Shown here piece after piece: positions 38,101 to 50,100 of a stretch of 64,000 nucleotides of DNA. The stretch is from Helicoverpa zea (Eukaryota; Arthropoda; Insecta; Lepidoptera; Noctuidae), in contig NC_061473.1 of assembly GCF_022581195.2 (NCBI RefSeq), forward strand, positions 6,262,001-6,326,000. The letters are read 5' to 3'. How positions within the stretch are numbered: the first letter of the stretch is position 1; every line of letters begins with the position of its first letter. Made by a program: the position numbers and the translations under genes. Below the pieces are notes generated by a model. The model did not search any database. It worked only from the letters and a program-made list of their open reading frames with translations, and was not told the DNA's origin.

Positions 38101-41100
38101 CCAATTGCTTGTGATGATTGTGCGGGATGGTATTTTAGTAGTCAGTGGCTTTGACATAACATACGTTCTAACTTCCAGGTTAAAATCTTCACACCTTGAT
38201 TGTACATTTATCTGAACTACTTGTTTAATATCCTCTCTCGTTGATCCCACACCTACAACTGTACCTTTGATAGGGTATCGCTTAGCTCTGAGTTGTTGTG
38301 CTGCTCGTTCGCTAATAAAACTCGCTTGTGAACCTTGGTCGATTAAAGCTCGTAATATTGTTGTATAATTGTCTTCACTTGTCACCTTTACGATTGCAGT
38401 TGCCAGCAGCGACGTGCTTTGTTTTGTAGAAACGTGTGATGTCACCATTGTAATGTCCTTCTCTGTTTCTTCCATCTTCTCCACGTTAGTATGTAATGTC
38501 ACTTCGGGTTGTTTGGTTTCAGTGCTGCCCGTTGTGCTTGCTTTTGTTGTGCTCTCTTCTTTGTTTTCATGAAGAAGTGAATGGTGACGTCTCTTGCATA
38601 TTCTACAACATGTTGGTATACGACAGTACCTCACAGAGTGTCCGGGTGCGAGGCAGTTGAAACACAGATTGTTCATTTTTATGAACTCGCTTCTTTGTGC
38701 TGGTGATTGTTGTCCGAACTCCTTGCAGTGGCTAAGCGTGTGGTTTTCTTTACATATTCGACACAATTTACTGCCCTCCATTTTAGTTGCTGCGTGAAAT
38801 GACTTTTCTCGAACATGAACTGAACTTGGCTTTTGTTTGGTCGGTTCTGTAAGTTCTAGCGTACGAAATCGGCATTCGAGGAATTTCCGAAACATGTCGA
38901 GTGAGGGTAGGCTATCGGCTTCTTCACAATTGCTGCTTACATAATTTTCCCAGTCTTTGTGTGTTTCACAGTCTAGTTTCTGCACTATGACGAATATTAT
39001 CATAGGGTCCCAGTTGTCAGTCTTCACATTCAAATTGTTAAATTGATGTAAACATTCAAACGTTGTATCCAGTAAATTCTTGATAGAACTGGAATTACCC
39101 ACGGTAATTTTCTTAAGCGAGAAGAATCTTTTCATAACTGCGTCGACATTTATACGTTTATTGCCATACCTTGCTTTTAAAATGTCCCAAGCTTGTTCGT
39201 AGTTCGAATCTGTCACTTGTATATGTTTTAAAATCGACGCGGCTTCTCCATTGAGACTTGTTTTCAAATAATGCAATTTTTGTACATTACTTAACGACGC
39301 GTTCTTATGAACAAGGCTATTAAATAAATCATGGAACGATAACCACTCTTCATATTGTCCACTATACGTAGGTAGCTGTATTTTCGGCAAAACCACTCGT
39401 GTTTGTTGAACTTCACTAGGAATATGCGCTGAATCACTAATCACTGGTTGGCACGCTAATAAATCCTTCAAGTCAGTCATCAAATTTAAATACAACTCTT
39501 CATGTTCAAAATATTCTTCTTTAACTATGTAAGGTATTTTGTCAGCTTTCTCCTTCGGTACGCTTCGCATTAGTTCGCTGTAAGCCTGTTTGTATTCGTT
39601 CCAATAATCCTCTACACATTTAATGCGGACTTCAATATAATTTCGTTGGGCTAATCTAGCCTTTGGAGACTTCTTTATATTGATACGGGTCTTCTCCAAA
39701 GCACGTGCAAGGCGTTCTATAACACTCATCGCTTCTTCCACTTCCATCGTATAAACAAACGTTAATAAATGTTAATAACCTTTCGTAATAATTAAGCACT
39801 TTGTAGAAAAACTCAAACACTTGGGTCGCCTTATCGCAATCTCTTTGTTCTCGGACGGCCGGCGATGTCGGCAGCGATGTCTGGTATCCGGATCGATTAA
39901 GGACCATATGTTCAGGTGATAAGGTCGACGTTTCTTTGGCTAGTTTTTGAATGAAACAACGTGTGGCTTGCTCAATTATCTATTGGACACTAACGATGGA
40001 CGACAAATGAGGGCCTACTACAGATGTGTATAAATGCATAGCTATATGCAACAGTTTTGAACCAAACACTCTTACTGACTAAAAACCGTCGTGTTCCGTC
40101 GTAGGCCTTTTATGTACCAGGGCCGGGGTAACTCTTTCGACACACAATCCCGCAACCCCGGCAGGCCTTGGCCCTACGGGGCCCCGCTGGGGTTGCTGGC
40201 GACGCTGACAAGGGTTTGTCGTCTATCTAGACATGAGCTATGAGCCTCCCGAACCGCCTAGAGACCTAATGTACTCTCACTCACCTGGAAGCTAGCGTGC
40301 AGCTCACAGAAGGCGGCGAGCTCCCGCGCGCGGCGCGTGCGCAGGCGCTGCGCCGCGCGCGCGCACACGCCGCACTCGTGCACGTGCGACACCGCCGGAC
40401 CGCCGCCGAAACTGTGGATACAAATTATATTATTTATTCCTGATTAACGCAAAATCCTTCTCTGTGTGAGAGGAGGCCTGTGCCCAGCAGTGGGACGATA
40501 AAAAGGCTGTGACTGCAAGGCCGGCAATACACGGACCGCTTGAAGCAGTCAGGGGTGACAGCTTCAAGCTGTCCACTGCAGAGTTTTATGGACGCACACA
40601 CACAAACCGCTAGAACAGTTGCAACTGCTTCGGGCGGTCGACAGCACGGCGAATTTTCATTGTGCGGTCAAGCAGTCGCCAGCCACACACTGACTGCTCG
40701 AGCGTAGCCTCCACCGCTTTTCATTCAAAATCCACGGTGTTACTTATTTGAAATTGCCCACCAGTTATGACTGACAGCTTCAAGTTGTAGACTCTTGACT
40801 GCAAGAACGGTCTGTGTTTGTTGATAACTGGGTAACTGATCTAGCAGTCCGTCTATGGGGCCTAACTGTATTTATTTCTTTATTACTAGCAATACAAGGG
40901 TCTATAGGAAATACAAATACACAAAATATAACATCATACATAACAATATTGACTGTTGAAAAAAAAAAACAATGGTATTATTGAAAAATTTATAAATAAA
41001 TACTAATTCGTAGCTTGGTAACAGCCGCGCGGATCGATGGATCATAAGGCAAGCCATTGGCCCGGTTGGTCATGTTCTTCTATGTTTTGGAAGGTACTAA

Positions 41101-44100
41101 AATTACTGGGTCCCAGCTGTCATTTAAGTATTTTTGGCAGTCGTTACGGGTAACCAGAAGTCTAGAAAGTCTGGCAATCAATCATAATAAAGTATTGCCC
41201 GGATTACTAGGTTGAAGAGGTTAGATAGACTGGAAACCAAGTCCAACATAGTTGAGACAACGCTAGGAAGATGATGAGGAGGCAAGGCAGATAATGAGGC
41301 CGCTAGGGGATGGTATACTGTCGCGGTCTCGCCTCACACCACCGTGCCAGCACACGAAGTCGCTGTAGTGTACAGAGTGCGTGTTGAGCAGCGGCTAGGC
41401 GGATGGTATACTGACTGCAGATAGAGGAACTCCCAGAGCGGCTGCGGCACGAGCGCGGCGAGGTGGTGCAGGTGTCGCTGTAGTGTACAGAGTGCGTGTT
41501 GAGCAGCGGCTAGGCGGATGGTATACTGACTGCAGATAGAGGAACTCCCAGAGCGGCTGCGGCACGAGCGCGGCGAGGTGGTGCAGGTGTCGCTGTAGTG
41601 TACAGAGTGCGTGTTGAGCAGCGGCTAGGCGGATGGTATACTGACTGCAGATAGAGGAACTCCCAGAGCGGCTGCGGCACGAGCGCGGCGAGGTGGTGCA
41701 GGTGTCGCTGTAGTGTACAGAGTGCGTGTTGAGCAGCGGCTAGGCGGATGGTATACTGACTGCAGATAGAGGAACTCCCAGAGCGGCTGCGGCACGAGCG
41801 CGGCGAGGTGGTGCAGGTGTCGCTGTAGTGTACAGAGTGCGTGTTGAGCAGCGGCTAGGCGGATGGTATACTGACTGCAGATAGAGGAACTCCCAGAGCG
41901 GCTGCGGCACGAGCGCGGCGAGGTGGTGCAGGTGTCGCTGTAGTGTACAGAGTGCGTGTTGAGCAGCGGCTAGGCGGATGGTATACTGACTGCAGATAGA
42001 GGAACTCCCAGAGCGGCTGCGGCACGAGCGCGGCGAGGTGGTGCAGGTGTCGCTGTAGTGTACAGAGTGCGTGTTGAGCAGCGGCTAGGCGGATGGTATA
42101 CTGACTGCAGATAGAGGAACTCCCAGAGCGGCTGCGGCACGAGCGCGGCGAGGTGGTGCAGGTGTCGCTGTAGTGTACAGAGTGCGTGTTGAGCAGCGGC
42201 TAGGCGGATGGTATACTGACTGCAGATAGAGGAACTCCCAGAGCGGCTGCGGCACGAGCGCGGCGAGGTGGTGCAGGTGTCGCTGTAGTGTACAGAGTGC
42301 GTGTTGAGCAGCGGCTAGGCGGATGGTATACTGACTGCAGATAGAGGAACTCCCAGAGCGGCTGCGGCACGAGCGCGGCGAGGTGGTGCAGGTGTCGCTG
42401 TAGTGTACAGAGTGCGTGTTGAGCAGCGGCTAGGCGGATGGTATACTGACTGCAGATAGAGGAACTCCCAGAGCGGCTGCGGCACGAGCGCGGCGAGGTG
42501 GTGCAGGTGTCGCTGTAGTGTACAGAGTGCGTGTTGAGCAGCGGCTAGGCGGATGGTATACTGACTGCAGATAGAGGAACTCCCAGAGCGGCTGCGGCAC
42601 GAGCGCGGCGAGGTGGTGCAGGTGTCGCTGTAGTGTACAGAGTGCGTGTTGAGCAGCGGCTAGGCGGATGGTATACTGACTGCAGATAGAGGAACTCCCA
42701 GAGCGGCTGCGGCACGAGCGCGGCGAGGTGGTGCAGGTGCGGGGCGCGGTCGGGCCTCACGCCGCCGTGCCAGCACACGAAGTCGCTGTTGTCTATGGGG
42801 CCTGGTTCCGCCCATGTGTTGAATCTAAACACAAATACACAAGCATCATCAAATTAATTTCAGCTGTCATATGAACATCTCTGGCAGTCGTTAAGGTAGA
42901 ATTTCGTGGGTCGCGGCTTACGCATCCGCGCGCGGCTTACGACAGTCGTCGGCCGCGCGCGACAATAGTCAACCTATGAAAATGTATGGCGCCGCTGCCG
43001 AGGCTCGCGACAGTCGCGCGCGGCCGACGAAATTCGTAAGCCGCGCGCGGCATTGTGTTGAAATTAGTAGATTTTGTTCGTCCGTTCCCTCTAGTCGAAG
43101 TGCTAATTGATATCCTTGAAGAAGAAGAGGATGACGTATTGCTGTGGCTGTATTATGAAAATAGATTACCAATCGACCCTATTTTTAAAAAGTAGAAATG
43201 ATGAAGGATACTACCCAATACTGATTCAAAAGCATTTGTATTGTAATGAAAACAAAAGGAAGTTTTGCCGACTAAATAAAAAACGATTCAATTCTGGTTT
43301 TACTAAAATTATATAGATGTTACTAAGCGCTAGACCATGTTGAGATGCATACGGCCGCGCGCGGCTTACGAAATTCGTCGGCCGCGCGCGACTGTCGCGA
43401 GCCTCGGCAGCGGCGCCATACATTTTCATAGGTTGACTATTGTCGCGCGCGGCCGACGACTGTCGTAAGCCGCGCGCGGCTGTCGTAGCCGCTATCCACG
43501 GAATTCTACCTTTACGGGTAATCAGAAGCCAGTAAGTGTCTTCATTTTTAGGCCCTTCGACTAAAACGAGCGTGAACGCAAAACACTGCGGGAAGCGGGG
43601 AAGCCGTCACGCTCGGGGAACATCTCTATGATATCACATAAGAAAGCACTCGGAGCACATCCGCGTCGGGCACCCGGTTAACGCAGCGAATGCGTGTAAG
43701 TACACAGTCACTGGTGTCTTGGTACTGTTACCTCGCCTAAAATCATGCTAAGACTCTGCTTCAAAGTAAAAGTCATTTACTATTTGTAAACATGGGTAAT
43801 TGTACGGGTGTTGCATTTACAAAACTTACATATTCTACCGTCACATGAGCATACAAATTATATAAAATTTTAGTCTCAAAATTGAGAGGCTGATGCTTTA
43901 ACCACTAGGCTACCACGACAAACATGCAAATAATATTTTTTAAATTTTTATTAATTTTCTTTGCTAATGTACTGTAACAACTTACTTGTTGATCCACTGC
44001 TTGGAGATGTAGAACTTGATATCGTTGGGCTCGACGCTCGTTGACTCTAATATTTCAGCAGCCTTCTGCCGTAACGTTGCCATTTGCGGATTCACTTTCC

Positions 44101-47100
44101 TGTTAATTGGTAGGATAAAAACAAAAGTTAAATATTAAGTATAGATTTTTTAAAAAGAACGTAGATTTTCGTCATATCGAAACCCATATACAAGGTGTTG
44201 ATTTGCATTTGTGCCGTAGTTCAGGAGGAGGACATACAATACGTAAATAATCGATTGGAATTACAGTAGATGGGAAATAACTAATATGCACTGCTTTTTT
44301 TGTCATTGTAATGTCGTGGTATTTCCGAAGTAATCCAATTTTATGAGTGATCGTTGCGTATGCTTTGTGTTTGCGTTTGTGTGAGGGTGCAGCACGGTTT
44401 TAACGCCAGTAACATACGCGCCAAGTTTAAATAAGGCTAGATGACATTTACGGAATTCCGAAAAAAAATTAAAGAAAAAAAATTACGTACCAATTTTTTT
44501 ATTGATTTGGGTCGAGAATCATTAGCATAATTACCTCCTTGAATATGGCACGGATGCAAATCAACAGCTTGTATTTCTTTGAATAAAGTAATTTTGGAAA
44601 TATTATAATTTGACTGCCTCGGTGATCTAGTTGTCACAATACCGCGACTGCTGTGCACGAGGTCTTGGGTTCGATTCCCGGGTAGGGCCGAAATAGCTTA
44701 GGGTTTCAGAAACTTTCATAAAGCAGCCTGGAGGCAGCCGCGGATCTAGGGGGAGGGGGGGCAAGCCGGGGCCCATGCCCCGGGCGGCAAAATCAGGCGG
44801 CTTCCTGGTTTTAAATCCTACATCACAGATTACCATAATAGTTACCTATAGAGCCGTCTTAACCTATGGTGCAGTGTCCGAATAACCCGGGCGCCTCGGT
44901 CTCAGGGGCGCCGCGGGACGCCCCACCACCAGGAAATTTCGATGAAATTACACCCGTTTGATAAGGACATTCCATTGTATCATGATACTGACAAGCAAAG
45001 TTTCTAAAAAAGTCGCCGTCGCTTTGTTTAATTGATCATTTTAATTATTTTTCACTTTTAACATTCTCCAACTAAGTGAAAAAATTCTCGCTCGCTACGC
45101 TCGCGGCTAAATGACTATTTATGTCCTGTTTTTCTGATGGTTTATTATTTTTATTGACGCACCGAATCAACGAACACAAGTGGCACTCGCTCTAATCACG
45201 GTTTCTTTTTATTTGTACATAATTCCTAGTTTAATTTGTGAGTCTTCAAACAAATAACTAAAAAAAGTTCGCGCTCGCTACGCTCGCGACTACTTGTTGC
45301 ATTACAATGTACGTACTTTTGTGTCGTAGACTCAAAAAATTTCGCGCTCGCTTCGCTCGCGCAATATTACACAGCCATTACCTTGTTGACTCCATAAGTC
45401 AAATCCACGCTGTCTTACCTTTTATAAGTCAAATGTAGCAAAAAAATATTTATGGAGTCCTCAAAAACAAAAAAGTTTGCGCTTCCGATTGCTTGTTACT
45501 TTACAGTGCTTTTTAAAACTTATTAACTTTTTGTGTACATTAATCTGTCTCGACTTTCATAACCTGGCCAACTGTTTGAGCCTGCAATGATTTGGACACA
45601 TTTTTTAAGTCCTTTACCTACCAAAAAGTGATTTTCGTTGGTGGAAATAAACATAAGTAGGTAGGCGGGGCGGCATTTTTCAGTTTTTGCCCCGCCTAAA
45701 AAAAAAATAAGATCCGGGGCTGCCTGGAGCACATCATTATCATGATTATTTATGGTCGTCGAACGTGTACCAGGAGCGTCCGTTTCTCGCCACGCAAGTG
45801 TAATGGCAGCCCGCTGTTCCCGTTATATTTGTTAACTTGTTTATTAGTTACTTACCTATAGAAGAGCACATAAGCCTCGCAGTGCGGCAGGTGATGGTAC
45901 GGCAGCGGCTGCACACAGTGGTCGTCGAACGTGTACCAGGAGCGTCCGTTTCTCGCCACGCAAGTGTAATGGCCGCCGCCCGCTGTTCCCGCGTGACAGA
46001 TTACTGCGCATAGCTCGTACCGTGATATTTTTGATGTGCAGTCTGTAATTATGGTATAATTTGAGAAAAAAATATGGGAACCTTGGGTACTGCTATACTT
46101 CTAAAGAAAAGTGGTGTACATGTGTAGCATAAATGTAGCAGTACACCTTTATACAAAATTCTCCGGAGTCACTGAACCGACTACAACAATTCTTTCACTG
46201 TTAACAAGCCACACTACTATAACCGGATGACAAATTCAATATTCTATCCAGGTACCGTTTGATATAAAAAATGTTCTATAAAAAATTGTACATCATTTTG
46301 TGAACGAAATGGACCACTTTCACATCGGCATAAAAGGATTGTTATTCCAAATCACGACTGAAAATGTAAATTAAAATTTCAATTATCTATAATACTCAGT
46401 ATTTTTTCACAGTTAACTTAATAATTTAAAAAACAAATACATAAAAACCTCACCTTTATGCGTATAAGGCGCCATATTCAAGTCATTAATAGGGAAGGAC
46501 ACTCTAGCCCCGACCTTGGCGCTGAACATAAGCTCGTGTCGGAACCGCTTGAGGTGCACACACAGCACCTCGGGCAGTCTCACCACGCCCGACATCTTCA
46601 CGCCGTTGCGGAGCTTGTTGCAGCGCGAACAACTATGTACAAGAGTTTCAACTTTATTTAAAGGGTTTTAAAGTTCATTTTCTGTCTTTTTTATAGCGCA
46701 AATGCTACAGATTTTGAGCCATATTTTTAGGGCCGTAAAGTGTATTTTAATTTTTTCTTACACATGGTGAGTTGTCTTTTTATATAGCTGTGGATATTTT
46801 GAGCCTTATTTTAAAGGTAGTTAAGTCCATTTTATCACCTGGGTAGGTTATAAGTTTGTTGCAGCGGGATCAGGTATAGTGCGATAAAGTTAATTTATGA
46901 CGGCACGATAAAAGTTTTTTTTTAATTTTGTCACACCATGTAGTGAGAAGAGTTTTTTATTTGTAGCGAATCACTTATAGTTTGCAAGCCATTTTGAGCC
47001 TTATTCTTCCTGTGATAAGGCACAAAATCTACTGACTAACCTGTACATATTATCGCCCTTAAGTTCGTCAGCACTAAAGAACGCAGCGAGGCAGTCTTGT

Positions 47101-50100
47101 AGCGACACCACCGGCCCGTAGAACCACGACCGCAGCCAACTTAGTAGCCACCACACCTGGGTGTACACAAACATACATTACAGTTTAAATTCATATTATT
47201 ATTTGACCTGGATGGACCATATATCGATGGTATAAATCACCAACCCGCATTGAGCAAGCGTGGTGATTAACGCTCAATCATTCTCCGTGTGAAAAGAGAC
47301 CGCAGCCCAGCAGTAGGACGATAAAAAGGCTGATGATGTGATGTTTATTTGACACTAAGCGCATACCAGGGTCTACAATATTATTCTCATATGTCAGATG
47401 AAAGTAAAGACGGCCACAGCAGTCGTTCTTTTTAAGGAGATCAGCTAGCTGCGCAGGACATATTACAGTGCACGAGTATTCGCGCAGACACAGGTGCACT
47501 CCCTATTCCTTCACTCTCTGCGCGCAACCGACACGACCGGAGAGAGCTCACAACCAGGACCAACATTTACGTGCTCTCCAATGCACGGGTATATCAATCA
47601 CCAACTTCCAGGCTCCGGGCTACGTTGTGGCGATTTTTGAAGGGTATATAATATTGTTGTCAGCTGATGGTGAAGATATACTGACCCACGACTCCTGGCC
47701 ATGCGGCACGTGGTGGTTGAGGATCGGCTGCTGGCAGCGGATCACGGCCAAGTGTTCGCGTGACGGTATCGGCAGTGATAGGTCTTGGAATGTCTCCACG
47801 CGAGTTGATACCTGGTAGGAAGGTAAATAACTAAGTAAATTTTTTAAACAAACAAACATTTGTACCAGTTATAAAGTTGCAGAAAATATGATGATTACTT
47901 TTCTATGCTGGATATTAAACGCAGAATTATAGGGTTAGTGTCGTGATATCCACTGACAAAAAGATTTATCATAGAATTTATGCACTTTTAAACCAACAAT
48001 CTTGGACAAGTAAACCTAAACGACAAAAAAAAATAGTTTAAAACACTAAAAAACAAGGTTGTCATGTATTGTCATCAAAACTCAGAGCGTGTGCAAAATT
48101 ATATCTTAATCGAAGACCGAAAGTGTGACACATTAAGATTCCAAGATTTTCTATCACATTATCATCATGGTGCAACCATCGTATCTATTATTTAATACTT
48201 TTTAATGTATTTTTTTATTTTGTTTTGCTCCAAACACACGTTATTTCCATCTACCAACATATTCAACTCACCCTATTGCAGATAAGACACTGCACGGAAG
48301 ACAGCAGCTTGCCGTCGAACACGTCGGAGATGACGCTGCGGAACCTCACGCCACCGCCCGAGCCGTCGCCGCCGCCCAGTGGGATGCCGCTCTTACTGTG
48401 AAATAAAATAGTAATTTTAAACATCATCATACCAGTTGGTGACTAAATATCAGACTGGCCTGGTTTCACTGGTTAGCGATAAAGTGTCAATAAGTTGTCA
48501 AATAGTTAATGCTATATATTAAATAAATGCTGCTTACAATTTCTTCATAACATATTGCTGTGAGAGACCTGTGAAACCAAGTTACAATTTACCTGTCAAA
48601 TAAGTTCCTAACAGGCTATCACTTTATCAGTAACCGATGACACTGGCCAACAGCCTTTTGAGGAGCTTTCAACGTCCCCGTCACAGCCTAAAAACAGGTA
48701 CTGGACAAAGAAGACATTTGCCCACACTCACAGCGCTATCTATCGCTAGAGTCTCAACGTATTTCAACAGTATGCACCAAGGTTAGTTGAGGTTGGTAAT
48801 TTGGGCAGGATGATGTTGGTTTGCCCCATTACACCCCCTATGTATAGCCTAGCTTCTAGAATGTTCTTGGTCTATCCGAATGTATACATACTGGTGTTCA
48901 GTCCTAGTGTCAGGCGCGTCGCTGGCTCCACTGGAACATGTCTCATATCGCTCGTCAACTTCACTCGTACAGGATAGTGATGACTCCGACCCGCACAGAC
49001 CTTGACTAACTCCACTACCTAACCATACCTTCACGGGTCGGACAGGGTTTTCGTAACATATTGGAATTTCGGTCGGAGATCGGTCATTAATAGGGACGCT
49101 AAACGAAACGCGGCAGAGTTCAAATAGATGGCAGCACAATCGACTAACTTCGTGCTGCGAGATTGGTGACTAACTTCATGCTACGACAGAGTCTAGCTCG
49201 TGGGGAGCCGCTGTGTCAGCGTTCACTTACCATCCTGACGTCGTAGAATGCTGACCTCCTGGCTAGGAACTGTATATCGTTTCGTTTATTCAGTGCAACT
49301 ACCAAGTGATAATTATTGACGGCTTTGTTAAGTTTAACAAACGTGGTTATTGAGTCCTCGCTGTGTCTCTATTGCTCGATTTCCCTAGCAGGCCTACATG
49401 ATGTCGGACTAGTGCTATGTTGATCCGACATATAATATACATACTGGTGTTCAGTCCTAGTGTCAGGCGCGTCGCTGGCTCCGCTGGAACAGGTCTCATA
49501 TCGCTCGTCAGCTTCACTTGAACACGATAGTGATGACTCCGACCCGCACAGACCTTGGCTGGCTCCACGGACTGATTCCGTACCTGTGTATGGATGGAAG
49601 TCATTAGTAGGATGGTTAAATTATACTAGAGATAGTACTTTAACCCCATACAATATCTCAAATTCTAATCTCTAGAAAGCAAAATAACAGGTACATAGAA
49701 TATTGAGAACGGCCGTAAATAAGTGAAATAATTGACTACGAGAATAATGAATATCTCAGCATTAATTTAGATGGTGGATTAGGCTTTATGACTTTTTCAG
49801 AATATTTAAAAAGTCTTTGAAAAAAAAACAGACTGCATTTATCTGGTCTTCAAGACCAACTAATATTAGATTAGACAATACCAGTTTTAGCTCGCGTTTT
49901 CGCCTGCATTCCGTGGCAATGATTTATGATATAATATACCGATATGAAAGCTATATTACTACAGTATTTCTTACTTTTTTACACACGCCTATGTTTTTTA
50001 CATAACTTCTCACATATTCTCGTAATATAAGAATTGGTATTGTAATGTAGACTTACCATTGGGCTGCGAGTACATGTTGTACTGCAGATGGTGTGTGCCC

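Larger units (their letters stand above)
34112..40068 (-). mobile_element. BEL/Pao LTR retrotransposon, apparently intact
   Basis: 5,957 bp, bounded by 160-bp direct LTRs starting TG and ending CA, and by the 5-bp target duplication CTCTT (34107-34111 and 40069-40073), typical of BEL/Pao. It encodes a single gag-pol frame and no envelope-like frame. It lies in the same orientation as the host USP gene, in the intron between exons 19 and 20. The LTRs look identical by eye, indicating a young insertion. Confidence 0.97.
34035..40230 (-). mobile_element. Older retroposon split by the BEL/Pao insertion
   Basis: The pieces 34035-34111 (CTCCCGCTGTGGGTTAGCAG, GTGAGGGAGTGTCAGACTCTT) and 40069-40230 (CTCTTACTGACTAAAAACCG, TTTTATGTACCAG) read continuously once the 5,957-bp LTR element and one CTCTT are removed. 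A related uninterrupted copy is at 59933-60098. The minus-strand orientation is inferred from that copy's poly-T at its left edge. Confidence 0.85.
42868..43545 (+). mobile_element. SINE fragment interrupted by the Harbinger-like element
   Basis: 42868-42893 (TGAACATCTCTGGCAGTCGTTA) and 43515-43545 (CGGGTAATCAGAAGCCAGTA) are adjacent pieces of the SINE body, as seen uninterrupted at 51354-51734. Confidence 0.8.

Noticed and set aside
41360..42739. CRISPR-like or satellite array
   Set aside because: Units are contiguous 115-bp copies of an exon edge with no unique spacers. The same reasoning excludes 2465-3177 and the 45-bp array at 54664-54985.
41360..42739. Units of the USP array as in-frame cassette exons
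   Set aside because: A unit bounded by CTACAG and CTGCA/GT would be 62 nt, not a multiple of three, so inclusion would break the frame between exons 18 and 19.
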